This document shows positions 44,341 through 51,875 of a DNA stretch of 64,000 nucleotides, piece by piece; the stretch's first letter is position 1; every line of letters starts with the position of its first letter. The notes under the pieces are model-generated. The model was not told the origin of the DNA and searched no databases. It worked only from the letters and a program-made list of their open reading frames with translations. Made by a program: the position numbers and the translations under genes. The stretch covers positions 148,151 through 212,150 of the forward strand of contig DAIOGK010000004.1 of the NCBI GenBank assembly GCA_036745275.1. The letters are read 5' to 3'. This DNA is from JAIUNP01 sp020161975 (lineage in GTDB: Bacteria > Pseudomonadota > Alphaproteobacteria > Rhizobiales > Beijerinckiaceae).

Positions 44341-44831
44341 TCACTTGCGCGGCTTCTTTGCCGCCTCGGCCTGGCGCTTCGCGTAGGCGCTCTGTTCCTC
44401 GAACCAGAAGGCGAAATCGCTCGCCCTCATGCGCATCAGCTCTTCGAAGCTCCATCCTTCATTGACCAAGGCGACAACGGCCTCGGCGCTGGGCCAGACC
44501 TTCTGGCCTAGTGGACGTTTCCCGAGGCGTCGCCGTCCTGCCCGTCATCCTCGCTGTCGCCGAGGATCGCGCCGGTCAGCTGGAGATAGTCGCGGCCGCG
44601 CACCTGATCGCGGATTTCGCCCATGGTGAGCTTCTTGCCGTCGAACGTGGCGATCCGCTGGGCGAGATAGAGCGAGAACAGCCCCGCGTCCTTGCCGGCA
44701 GCTTTCTGCGCGGCGATCACATCGGCGGTGGAGAAATCCTCGTCGTAGATCATCGTGATCTTGGAGCGCTTCAGCACAACCGTCTTCGGAGTGCGCATCT
44801 CAACTGCTTTGGTTTCGGTCTTGTCGGCCAT
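44341..44831 (-). CDS. Tail assembly chaperone gpE+E' made by -1 frameshifting
   Basis: The full-length product is about 163 aa: the gpE part (44831 down to the AAC codon at 44519-44517), then a -1 shift at GGGAAAC, then about 58 more residues ending KRQAEAAKKPRK with the stop at 44341-44343. The extension contains LVNEGWSFEELMRMRASDFAFWFEEQ, an E'-type region. In P2 and related phages the frameshift product and the short one together fold the tape measure. Confidence 0.8.
44508..44831 (-). CDS. Tail assembly chaperone gpE (short form)
   Basis: 107 aa: MADKTETKAVEMRTPKTVVLKRSKITM..., helical, ending DDGQDGDASGNVH. Stops at TAG (44508-44510) right after the slippery site. Family PF10109-like, P2 gpE / Mu gp41. 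Located between tail tube and tape measure, as expected. Confidence 0.88.
   Translation of the reverse strand: MADKTETKAVEMRTPKTVVLKRSKITMIYDEDFSTADVIAAQKAAGKDAGLFSLYLAQRIATFDGKKLTMGEIRDQVRGRDYLQLTGAILGDSEDDGQDGDASGNVH
44517..44523 (-). promoter_or_regulatory. -1 ribosomal frameshift slippery site GGGAAAC
   Basis: Minus strand reads TC-G-GGA-AAC-GTC-CAC-TAG, so the heptamer G GGA AAC has the X XXY YYZ form. Slipping back one base avoids the TAG four codons further and continues the E' frame. Confidence 0.8.
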
Positions 44832-44895
44832 CGTCTCGGTTCCTTAAGGATGTGCGCGGGGGTGGCAGGCGCGCCATTGCGCCTGCCGGGATGGA

Positions 44896-45417
44896 TCAGT
44901 AGGCCGGCCAGACATCGGCGCCGTTAACGCGATTGATGTTCTCGAACGGCGCATATTCGCGGATGAACTGATCGGTCTCGGTGGATTTCACCACGAGGCG
45001 GATCACAGAGCATTCGAGCTCGCGGCCGATCGGATCGTCACCGTTCTTGAATGCATCCATGCTCTCCTCGGCGAAGAGCAGCGTCGTCGTCGTGATGATG
45101 CGATACCCTTCGCCCGTCACGAGACCGCCCTGATCGAAGATGTCGACGAACTTCTCGAACTGGAACGTCACGGCCTTGTTGGGCAGCGCCGTCTTCAGCA
45201 TGAGCTCGGTTTCGAGCCACGAGAAATTGATCTTGGCGTCGATCGGCTCCATGGTGCGGCCGGGCAGCTTGACCTTGCCGACCATGCCGAGCGCCTCGTG
45301 GGTGACGCGCTCGTAGCCGACCTTGTCGAGCTCGAATTCCTTGATGCGGCCGACGAGGCGATTGCCCTCAAGATAGACGTCCGCGTTCGTCGTCTGGCCG
45401 ATGCGAATTTCGCGCAT
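44896..45417 (-). CDS. Major tail tube protein (P2 FII-like)
   Basis: 173 aa. FII-type: NADVYLEGNRLVGRIKEFELDKV, GMVGKVKLPGRTMEPIDAKINFSWLE. Forms the inner tube of the contractile tail. Follows the sheath gene and precedes the chaperone gene. Confidence 0.94.
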   Translation of the reverse strand: MREIRIGQTTNADVYLEGNRLVGRIKEFELDKVGYERVTHEALGMVGKVKLPGRTMEPIDAKINFSWLETELMLKTALPNKAVTFQFEKFVDIFDQGGLVTGEGYRIITTTTLLFAEESMDAFKNGDDPIGRELECSVIRLVVKSTETDQFIREYAPFENINRVNGADVWPAY

Positions 45418-45428
45418 GTCGATCTCCT

Positions 45429-46739
45429 TCAGGAAGCAGCGCCGCCAAGGCCGAAGGCCGAGCGAACGAGGTTGAGGTCGATGTAGCTTTCGACCGTGAT
45501 GCGGTGCTGGATGCCGATCGGCGCGCCGTCGAGGCGATACCAGAAGCGGCCCTCGCCGAGGATTTCCTCGGGCGTGTTCTTGGTGCGGTCGAACCGGAAG
45601 CGCCCGCCATAGAGCCAGCCGTCGCGTTCCTTGCGGTTCACATACTGCTGGACCTGATCCTCGATATATTCGATGCGCTGCGGTGTGCCGCGACGATCGA
45701 CATGAGGCATGAGGCTGAACAGGATCGCCTCGTGGAAGACGTCATACATCGCGCGGACGTGCATCCAGCGCGTGACCTGCGTCTCGGCGCTGCCACCCTG
45801 CGAGGATGCGTGAGCGCCCCACGTCACGATGCCCGAACCGAACTGCCCCATGTTGGCAGTGGCGATACCTGCTTCGTTGAGGAAGTTGGTGTCGCTCGCA
45901 TAGTCGCCCGGATAATAGGCGAGGTCGATTTCGAGACCGGAGACGTCCGGCATCTTGCGGTTCGAGGGCGATGCGGCCGGTCCACCGTCGTCGTCGCCTT
46001 CTTCACGGTTGACGACTTCGTTCCAGACGCCAGCGAAGTGCTGCGAATAGGGCTGGAGCGACTGCCCGGCCGTCACGGGATCGAGCGCCTTGACGTGCGG
46101 CGCGCAATAGACAAGGCGATCGTCACCAAGCTGATAGGGCTGGGCGACACCGCGCTGCTGGACGATCCCCTGCTTGGTGAGCCCCATCGGCAGATCGGCG
46201 ATAGCATGACCATGCACCTTGTTGGCCACGGTCAGCATCTTCTGGCGCACGCCGAGCACGGTCGAGAAGCCGGGCGCGATGATGCGGCGCGGGAAATAGC
46301 CGAACTTGCCATAGGTATACATGGCAGCCTCAAGACCCTTCGGCTTGCCGGCAATGTCCAGCTCGCCAATGACCTCGGCGGGCGTGACCAGCGTCGGGTC
46401 GGGATTGGCGCCCGTCTTGTGGGTATCCGGATCGAACACGTTGCGGACGATGATCGTCCCCACGCCCTTGCCGCGATCCTTGTTGAAGATGGCATGAAGC
46501 GCCTGCGGGATCGTGTAGCCAGCGCCGGCTGAGAAGGGGCCGAACGCGGCGATCGCATCTTCCTTCTTGCGGATCACGATGTCCGTGTTGATGAACCCGG
46601 CGCGGGCGCCGGCCGTCGCATGAGGAACTTGGATCGGCGCGGTGCCGACCAGATACATGGTGGCGGCCTTGATGTCGCGGACGACGCGGCCGGCTTCGAA
46701 CCGTTCAATGACCTCGGGGCCGTGGTGAAACTCAGCCAT
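45429..46739 (-). CDS. Tail sheath protein (P2 FI-like)
   Basis: 436 aa from ATG 46739 (MAEFHHGPEVIERFEAG). Sheath family: KAATMYLVGTAPIQVP, AFGPFSAGAGYTIPQALHAIFN, RRIIAPGFSTVLGVRQKM, SSQGGSAETQVTRWMHVRAMYDVFHEAI, and the C-terminal IGIQHRITVESYIDLNLV. Contracts around the tube to drive penetration, so the phage is a myovirus. Start overlaps the 91-aa gene by 8 bp. Confidence 0.94.
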   Translation of the reverse strand: MAEFHHGPEVIERFEAGRVVRDIKAATMYLVGTAPIQVPHATAGARAGFINTDIVIRKKEDAIAAFGPFSAGAGYTIPQALHAIFNKDRGKGVGTIIVRNVFDPDTHKTGANPDPTLVTPAEVIGELDIAGKPKGLEAAMYTYGKFGYFPRRIIAPGFSTVLGVRQKMLTVANKVHGHAIADLPMGLTKQGIVQQRGVAQPYQLGDDRLVYCAPHVKALDPVTAGQSLQPYSQHFAGVWNEVVNREEGDDDGGPAASPSNRKMPDVSGLEIDLAYYPGDYASDTNFLNEAGIATANMGQFGSGIVTWGAHASSQGGSAETQVTRWMHVRAMYDVFHEAILFSLMPHVDRRGTPQRIEYIEDQVQQYVNRKERDGWLYGGRFRFDRTKNTPEEILGEGRFWYRLDGAPIGIQHRITVESYIDLNLVRSAFGLGGAAS

Positions 46740-47007
46740 CGATGCTCTCCTTCGAAATGCGCTTGTCGGCGCGCGGAATGGCAGCTTCGGCAACAGCGGC
46801 GCTGCCTGCCGTCTCTTCGATCAGCTTGAACGCCAGCCACGAGGCGACGAGCGAATGGGCGGGATCGAGCGGCTTGGGAATGGCCTGCCCGGTGGCGAGC
46901 TGGCCCGAAAAGATCAGGGTCGGCTCCTTGGCGGTTTCGCCCTTGGTTTCTTGCCAGATATCGACCGCTGTCGGCGGTCCTTTCCAGATAAAGGTCTTGG
47001 CGCTCAT
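46732..47007 (-). CDS. Small phage protein upstream of the sheath gene
   Basis: 91 aa: MSAKTFIWKGPPTAVDIW, then a hydrophilic middle and AIPRADKRISKESIDG at the end. The site matches Mu gp38 (DUF2635) but the protein is longer and the relation is not certain. Short gap after gp37 and overlap with the sheath gene point to a real gene. Confidence 0.6.
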   Translation of the reverse strand: MSAKTFIWKGPPTAVDIWQETKGETAKEPTLIFSGQLATGQAIPKPLDPAHSLVASWLAFKLIEETAGSAAVAEAAIPRADKRISKESIDG

Positions 47008-47018
47008 CAGGCCCTCCG

Positions 47019-47546
47019 TTAGCGGCGTTCGGTTTCGAAGCCGCGCGGGAGCGCGACCCCTGAAGCAATCTTGTTGGGAACAGCGACGATCGCGGCCTCG
47101 AAAGCCGCGCGATACTGGAAGACGCCTTCGTTCTCGCGTTCGAGCTCGATCTCGACCGGGCGCAAGCCTGTCGAACCGGCAAGGCTCTGGCCGTGCAGCG
47201 CAGCCCGGATGTCCGCGAGCAGTTCGTAGGCGCCATTGCTCCCGCGCAAGGAACGGACGAGGAGCGAAACGACGAGGCGCAGCTCCTCCCTGGTCCCCTG
47301 CGCGCCAAGCTGGCCGGCCTTGTCGAAGCGGCTGCCGTCGTAGATCACGAGCGCGGCCGCGTCGTATCCCTCGAAATCAAACTCGCCCGGCTTGTCGGGA
47401 AAGTGTTCGACGATGACGCGGCCCGGCAGGCGTTCCTTGAGGCGCGCGACAGCCGCCTCGCAAATCGCGTCGATCGGCGAGACAGGCGACGGCGCACGAT
47501 TGGCTGGCGCAGACGGGTGTTCGGGCGGAATGACGAAATCGCTCAT
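47019..47546 (-). CDS. Gp37-type tail terminator protein
   Basis: 175 aa from ATG 47546, ATGA overlap with the upstream gene. Mu gp37 family: IDAICEAAVARLKERLPGRVIVEHFPDKPGEFDFEGYDAAALVIYDGSRFDK, LVRSLRGSNGAYELLADIRAALHGQSL, a neck protein ending tail growth. Position between gp36 and the sheath fits. Confidence 0.87.
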   Translation of the reverse strand: MSDFVIPPEHPSAPANRAPSPVSPIDAICEAAVARLKERLPGRVIVEHFPDKPGEFDFEGYDAAALVIYDGSRFDKAGQLGAQGTREELRLVVSLLVRSLRGSNGAYELLADIRAALHGQSLAGSTGLRPVEIELERENEGVFQYRAAFEAAIVAVPNKIASGVALPRGFETERR

Positions 47547-47998
47547 GGCCGGTAGCCTCCGAGCAGACCAGGCAACCGGGACGTTTGCGGCGAAACGCGC
47601 ACGGTCATCTCGTTGGCAGCCTCGGCCGCGCCGGAAATGGCAGCGGCCGGGTCGTCGAGATCGAGCGTGAGCTTGCCCGAGGCGATATCCTTGAGGCGAC
47701 CAATCGCTTCGTCGTAACGCTTCTGGACGGTTTCGTTCATGGCGGTCTGCTGACCGCCACGACCGCGCAGGCGCCACCGTGCAATGTCGGCCGCGAAGCC
47801 CTTAAGCATCGGGGTGCCTGAGACAGCCTGCGGCCAGCGATCGCGGACATAGCCGGTCACCATGCTCGATGCATGAATGATGGCCTCCTCAATCCGGGGA
47901 CGATCCAGCTCGCGGAATTCGCGCGGGCCGGTGCCGGCGATCTGGAGGCATTCCTCCTCGCCAAACACGCTCACGAATTCCTCAACCGTCAGAAGCAT
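47543..47998 (-). CDS. DUF1320 head-tail connector (Mu gp36-like)
   Basis: 151 aa. gp36/DUF1320: VEEFVSVFGEEECLQIAG, IEEAIIHASSMVTGYVRDRWPQ, LKGFAADIARWRLRG, QKRYDEAIGRLKDIASGKL. Adaptor protein of the neck. The 188-bp gap upstream (47999-48186) shows no gene. Confidence 0.9.
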   Translation of the reverse strand: MLLTVEEFVSVFGEEECLQIAGTGPREFRELDRPRIEEAIIHASSMVTGYVRDRWPQAVSGTPMLKGFAADIARWRLRGRGGQQTAMNETVQKRYDEAIGRLKDIASGKLTLDLDDPAAAISGAAEAANEMTVRVSPQTSRLPGLLGGYRP

Positions 47999-48186
47999 GG
48001 TGTCCTCGCTCGCGTCGTCTGACGCAGAAACAGGTGCCGGTCTTTCCCGGCTGTCAGCAGCCCCTGTGATCTGCGGCAGGACGGAGCGCGCCGTCCGCGC
48101 CTACTCAGCTCTCCCGTCAGGCGGCTGGCATCCACATTGGCCAGTTGTTCCGCCCCGTTGCCTTCGGAGCCTTTCGCTTGGCATCC

Positions 48187-48408
48187 TCACGACTGCGGCT
48201 TGCCGCCGCCGTCGCCTGTGTTGTCGGATTTCGCGGCCTTGGCCGGAACCTCGCCGATGATGCCGAGCGCCTTGAGCGCATCAGCCTCTTCGTCGGTCAG
48301 CGACACCTTCACCACCTTGCCCTCGGCCGGCTCATAGAACTTGCCGTCGTGCTTGAGGGGCGAGAGCACCGCGTAGGCTTTCTTCTCCGGGGTCTTGTCG
48401 TCAGCCAT
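48187..48408 (-). CDS. Small head-region protein (Mu gp35-like)
   Basis: 73 aa: KAYAVLSPLKHDGKFYEPAEGKVVKVSLTDEEADALKALGIIGEV, the small phage family found just after the capsid gene (AYxVLSPLxHDGKxYEPG in Mu-like phages). Function unknown. Gly/Asp-rich tail. Confidence 0.7.
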   Translation of the reverse strand: MADDKTPEKKAYAVLSPLKHDGKFYEPAEGKVVKVSLTDEEADALKALGIIGEVPAKAAKSDNTGDGGGKPQS

Positions 48409-48418
48409 TTCGCCCTCC

Positions 48419-49360
48419 TCAGCCCACAGCGGTCTGGATCAGGAAGCCGGCATCGGCACCGACCAGATAGGGGCGGCGCTCCTGCGTCGTCGGGTATTTC
48501 CACGACTTGATGTCGCGGTCATACCAAGGCGTCTCGACATGCGGATAACCGCGCAGCCGGTAGGTGTAGGCGAAGGACGGCACCATCCAGTTCGCCCCCT
48601 TGGGCACGTAGGCGAGCACCGCGTCGTTGCCCCAGATGTCCGTGGCAGGCGAAGCGTCGGCGACGCCGTCCGGCAGGTAGACCGCCTTGCCGACGATCAC
48701 TTCCTCAAGGTTGAAATACCGGGCGAGCATCGCTTCGGTGATGCTGTCAGCCGAGGTGTATTTGAACTGCTCCTTGATTTTCGGGTGATTGGTCAGCGCG
48801 TTGAACACCACCGCCCCGAGGATGAGCTTGTTCGGATACCGGCCGACCTGCCGACGCACCGCCTCCTTGGCGTCGTCGACGTCCTTCTTCGGATCGGAAC
48901 CCGGATCGGTCCAGCGCGATGCGCCGGCAAGCGCCACCTTGTTGTTGGCGCCGTAATTGGCCGGATTGCGCACCATCTGGGCGGTGTCCACCTCGAAACC
49001 GAGATCGAGCTGATCCAGCACCATCTGAACGGCCTGCTGGCCGAGGTCGATGCCCGGCACCTTCGCCGCCTCTTCCTGCGTTTCCACCGGAACGAGACCC
49101 TGTAGCGCATCCTGCAGAAGGGCGATCGGGTCCGAGGCGTAGCCATACTGGACCGTCAGGATCGGCGAGCCCGGCGCGCGGCGCGTGTTGAGCTTGCGGA
49201 AGCCCTCCTTGCCGAACTTCAGAAGGCGGATGTTGCGCGCCGGCACATCGACATTCGGGGCGAGCCGGGTGGCGATGAATTCCTGATTGGAATAGCCACG
49301 CGCATAGTTGGTAAGAACGACGTCAACGACGCCAGCCTGTGCAGGGGTCATGCCACGCAT
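48419..49360 (-). CDS. Major capsid protein
   Basis: 313 aa. GMTPAQAGVVDVVLTNYARGYSNQEFIATRLAPNVDVPARNIRLLKFGKEGFRKLNTRRAPGS, followed by the capsid-like core VLAYVPKGANWMVPSFAYTYRLRGYPHVETPWYDRDIKSWKYPTTQERRPYLVGADAGFLIQTAVG. A HK97-fold capsid of a family seen in transposable phages rather than a close Mu gpT. Placed after the protease/scaffold and decoration genes. Confidence 0.85.
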   Translation of the reverse strand: MRGMTPAQAGVVDVVLTNYARGYSNQEFIATRLAPNVDVPARNIRLLKFGKEGFRKLNTRRAPGSPILTVQYGYASDPIALLQDALQGLVPVETQEEAAKVPGIDLGQQAVQMVLDQLDLGFEVDTAQMVRNPANYGANNKVALAGASRWTDPGSDPKKDVDDAKEAVRRQVGRYPNKLILGAVVFNALTNHPKIKEQFKYTSADSITEAMLARYFNLEEVIVGKAVYLPDGVADASPATDIWGNDAVLAYVPKGANWMVPSFAYTYRLRGYPHVETPWYDRDIKSWKYPTTQERRPYLVGADAGFLIQTAVG

Positions 49361-49367
49361 GGGTGCC

Positions 49368-49697
49368 TCACTTGATCAGGATGAAAAGGGACTGGCCAGC
49401 GGCCGTGACGGAATTGAGCGCGCGGCCGACGCGGTTCGCGGCGTCAGCACCATCGGCGACACCACGGCCCTGCGCATCCGGGATAACCGGGTTGCCGGCC
49501 GAAACCGCGCCGCCGCTTTCGACAACAGCGATGCCGAGCACATGAAGCGTGGTCGGCTGACCAGCGACGAAGTCGGTCATCGCAACGCCGAGCACCTGAT
49601 CGGCGGCTGCGGCCTGCGCGCCCGCATAGGTGACAAAGCGCTTGGCCACGCCCGCGCCCGTCGCGGTGATGGTGTGATTGAACGTCTGGGTATGCAT
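49368..49697 (-). CDS. DUF2190-type capsid decoration protein
   Basis: 109 aa: QTFNHTITATGAGVAKRFVTYAGAQAAAADQVLGVAMTDFVAGQPTTLHVLGIAVVESGGAVSAG, the cement-protein pattern with beta strands and GxPV. Stabilises the capsid. Next to capsid. Confidence 0.8.
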   Translation of the reverse strand: MHTQTFNHTITATGAGVAKRFVTYAGAQAAAADQVLGVAMTDFVAGQPTTLHVLGIAVVESGGAVSAGNPVIPDAQGRGVADGADAANRVGRALNSVTAAGQSLFILIK

Positions 49698-49714
49698 TGG
49701 ATCGCTCCCGTTTT

Positions 49715-50179
49715 TCAGCGGTTCACGGCAGCGATCGCCGCCATGTAGTCAGTGCCCGGATGCGATGCCTGATAGGCGACAGCGCGGGCGTGCAGCTCGG
49801 CGGTGCCGGGCTCGGCGCTCATGCCCTCCGGCATGGCGAAGTCGATAGCGGGCGCGTCCTGCCCCAGTTCCGCCGCACCAAACGCGACGACGGCCGGCTG
49901 CTTGGCGAGCACATCCTTCACGAGATCGAGCGCGCCGGATTTCTTGGTCTCGCTGCCCTCGGCAAAGGAAACCTCCAGCTGGCTGCCGCCAACCGGCGAC
50001 AGGCTGTCGAGCAGGCCGACCACCTTGTCCTTCAGGACAGGAAGAAGACGGCGCTCGGAGACGAGGCGCTCGGCAAAGGCGAGATTGTTCGCGTGATTGG
50101 CGGCTCGCTCACGTTCATTGAGCGCCTGCTCGCGCGCGGCGAACGCCGCCTCATCTGCGGTCTTCTTGGTCGGGTCCAT
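49715..50179 (-). CDS. Nested scaffold protein (Mu Z-like)
   Basis: 154 aa from an in-frame internal ATG 50179 (MDPTKKTADEAAFA), which has GGAG six bases upstream. This gives a scaffold lacking the protease part, as Mu makes gpZ from gene I. The region starts exactly at the coiled coil. Confidence 0.65.
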   Translation of the reverse strand: MDPTKKTADEAAFAAREQALNERERAANHANNLAFAERLVSERRLLPVLKDKVVGLLDSLSPVGGSQLEVSFAEGSETKKSGALDLVKDVLAKQPAVVAFGAAELGQDAPAIDFAMPEGMSAEPGTAELHARAVAYQASHPGTDYMAAIAAVNR

Positions 50180-50887
50180 CTGGGGCTCCGTGGGCTTGAT
50201 GGGAGAAGGGGGCGCGGCAAAGCCGGCGTCGGTGATGGGGCGCGGCGGATCGCGGTCAGCGGCATCGTCGATCCAGCCGATCGTCCAGCCCGGCAGCGCC
50301 TTGTCGGCGGTTTCGGAGCCGAACTTTTCGATGATCCATTCGCGCAAAGACCGGAACAGCCCGGCGACGTCGCGCAGGGCGGAAGCGTCGGCAAACTCGA
50401 ACGTAAGAACACCGGTGTCGTCGGCCGAAAAGCTGACCGGCTTGAGCCCGGACACGGAAGGCGCGGCCGCTCCCAGAAACCCGATATGCTTGGGATACCA
50501 GTTACCCGGCTTCGGATTGTTCGGCGCATCGGGCCGAAACAGGGAGAGCGAGATTTTCTTGAAACGACCCTCTTTCACCGCCTCGGCAAACTGCGGTTCG
50601 ATCTCGCCTACCTCGGCAAGAAGCCGCTGGCTTGCGGGATCATAAGAGAAGGACTTCGCCCAGCCGAAAGCCGGATCGTCCGTCTTGGGGTGGCCGATGA
50701 CGGCCGGCGCAGGCGCAGCCGTCCCGTCATAGACATCGGCCAGCGCCTTGAGCTCGTCTTCGCCGAACGTGATCGGCTGCCCGGCCATCGGGGTAAAGGT
50801 GCCCGGCCGGAACACTTCGATGGTGCGGGTTCCGTAGCCCGTGTTCGACGGGCGTTCTTCGTCCGCCCTACGACCGCCTCCCGACAT
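49715..50887 (-). CDS. Head maturation protease (Mu I-like), with nested scaffold
   Basis: 390 aa. N-terminal protease half: FRPGTFTPMAGQPITFGEDELKALADVYDG, APAVIGHPKTDDPAFGWAKS, PQFAEAVKEGRFKKISLSLFRPDAPNNPKPG, typical of Mu gpI. C-terminal half is a coiled-coil scaffold (FAAREQALNERERAANHANNLAFAERL...). The last part ends LGTDYMAAIAAVNR. ATG at 50887 (MSGGGRRADEER). Confidence 0.88.
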   Translation of the reverse strand: MSGGGRRADEERPSNTGYGTRTIEVFRPGTFTPMAGQPITFGEDELKALADVYDGTAAPAPAVIGHPKTDDPAFGWAKSFSYDPASQRLLAEVGEIEPQFAEAVKEGRFKKISLSLFRPDAPNNPKPGNWYPKHIGFLGAAAPSVSGLKPVSFSADDTGVLTFEFADASALRDVAGLFRSLREWIIEKFGSETADKALPGWTIGWIDDAADRDPPRPITDAGFAAPPSPIKPTEPQMDPTKKTADEAAFAAREQALNERERAANHANNLAFAERLVSERRLLPVLKDKVVGLLDSLSPVGGSQLEVSFAEGSETKKSGALDLVKDVLAKQPAVVAFGAAELGQDAPAIDFAMPEGMSAEPGTAELHARAVAYQASHPGTDYMAAIAAVNR

Positions 50888-51235
50888 TCTGCACGCTCCT
50901 CTTCGACCGCAAGAGCGCGATCAGTGGGAGCAGCATTCATGATTGAGGGATGCGGCATAAGGCGACATTGTCGCCCTCCGGAGCAAACGCCGGAGAAAGC
51001 CAAGCCGCTGAGCGAAGCGCGAACATCATTGGCCCTAATACTACCGCGCGCAAGGCTCTTGACTGCCCCTCGCGCCCTCATGCGTGCTCACCCCACGCGC
51101 AGGATCAAATCTGACGCCCGTCTGACGCTCGCTGGGCGGCATCAATGGGGATAGCGCGCCCGACATAGCCGTAAGCCCCTTCTTGGCGCTCCTTGGCCCT
51201 CCTATTCGCTCGGCCCATTCGGTCATTCCCTGCTG
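50888..51235. promoter_or_regulatory. 348-bp gap between genes G and I, possible site of a late I promoter
   Basis: In Mu, the late promoter P-I lies upstream of gene I. Here the minus strand holds the AT-rich TAGTATTAG at about 51036-51044, some 150 bp before gene I, a possible -10 in an otherwise GC-rich stretch, with a weak -35. A short frame MTEWAERIGG... (51041-51226) has a fair ribosome site, but no recognised product. Confidence 0.3.
51041..51226 (-). CDS. Possible small protein downstream of gene G
   Basis: 61 aa from ATG 51226, nine bases after the gene G stop with a GCAGGGA site. Sequence MTEWAERIGGPRSAKKG... has no recognised family and a low-complexity basic end; it may be chance. 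Confidence 0.25.
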   Translation of the reverse strand: MTEWAERIGGPRSAKKGLTAMSGALSPLMPPSERQTGVRFDPARGVSTHEGARGSQEPCAR

Positions 51236-51775
51236 TCAGTTATTGCCGGGCAAGGCCAGCCAATCCGCGATGGCGTTCCGCGTGGCGAGCTCGTCTTTCG
51301 GCCCGAAGCCGACGATCGGTCTGGGCGGGATGGTGACCTTCTTGGCGAATACGAAGCCGGCCTTGTTCCGCCCGCCTCGGCCTGCAGGGATCGGGATCGC
51401 CAGCCGTTTGGCCTTCTTGGGGACGATCGTCGCGCCGAAGTGCTGGACGCCGGCATAGATCGTGTTGACGCCGACCCGAAGCGTCGTGCCCGACAGTTGC
51501 CACGCGCCGGAGCGCATCAGGTGCCCACGGCGACGGAGGATCGGCCCGGTTGCGCCGCCACGCGTTGCCACGGTCAGGGGCTTGAGCTTCTCCCACGGCT
51601 TCCCGTCCGGGCTGGTCTGTGTCTCGAACCGCTTGTTCTGTTCCTTGAGAAGGGCCTCGCCGATAATCTTCAGCCCGCCCGCCAGGTTCGATGTCTTGCC
51701 GGCCAATTCGCCGAGCAACGCATCGGCCTTGACCTGATCCTCAGCGTTCAGGCGCGCCCTGATTTCAACCGCCAT
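51236..51775 (-). CDS. Virion morphogenesis protein (Mu gpG-like)
   Basis: 179 aa. Phage virion morphogenesis family: MAVEIRARLNAEDQVKADALLGELAG, IGEALLKEQNKRFETQTSPDGKPWEKLKPLTVATRGG, RRGHLMRSGAWQLSGTTLRVGVNTIYAGVQHFGATI, and RPIVGFGPKDELATRNAIADWL. Head-tail joining role. Follows gpF. Confidence 0.92.
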   Translation of the reverse strand: MAVEIRARLNAEDQVKADALLGELAGKTSNLAGGLKIIGEALLKEQNKRFETQTSPDGKPWEKLKPLTVATRGGATGPILRRRGHLMRSGAWQLSGTTLRVGVNTIYAGVQHFGATIVPKKAKRLAIPIPAGRGGRNKAGFVFAKKVTIPPRPIVGFGPKDELATRNAIADWLALPGNN

Positions 51776-51875
51776 CGACTTGTCCTCCGAACCGTGGTAT
51801 TGCTGTCGCCGTCGCTAGGCACCCGGTGGCAGGGTCTCACGAAGGCGGCAAACAGCGGCGCGCCACCACGCCGCT

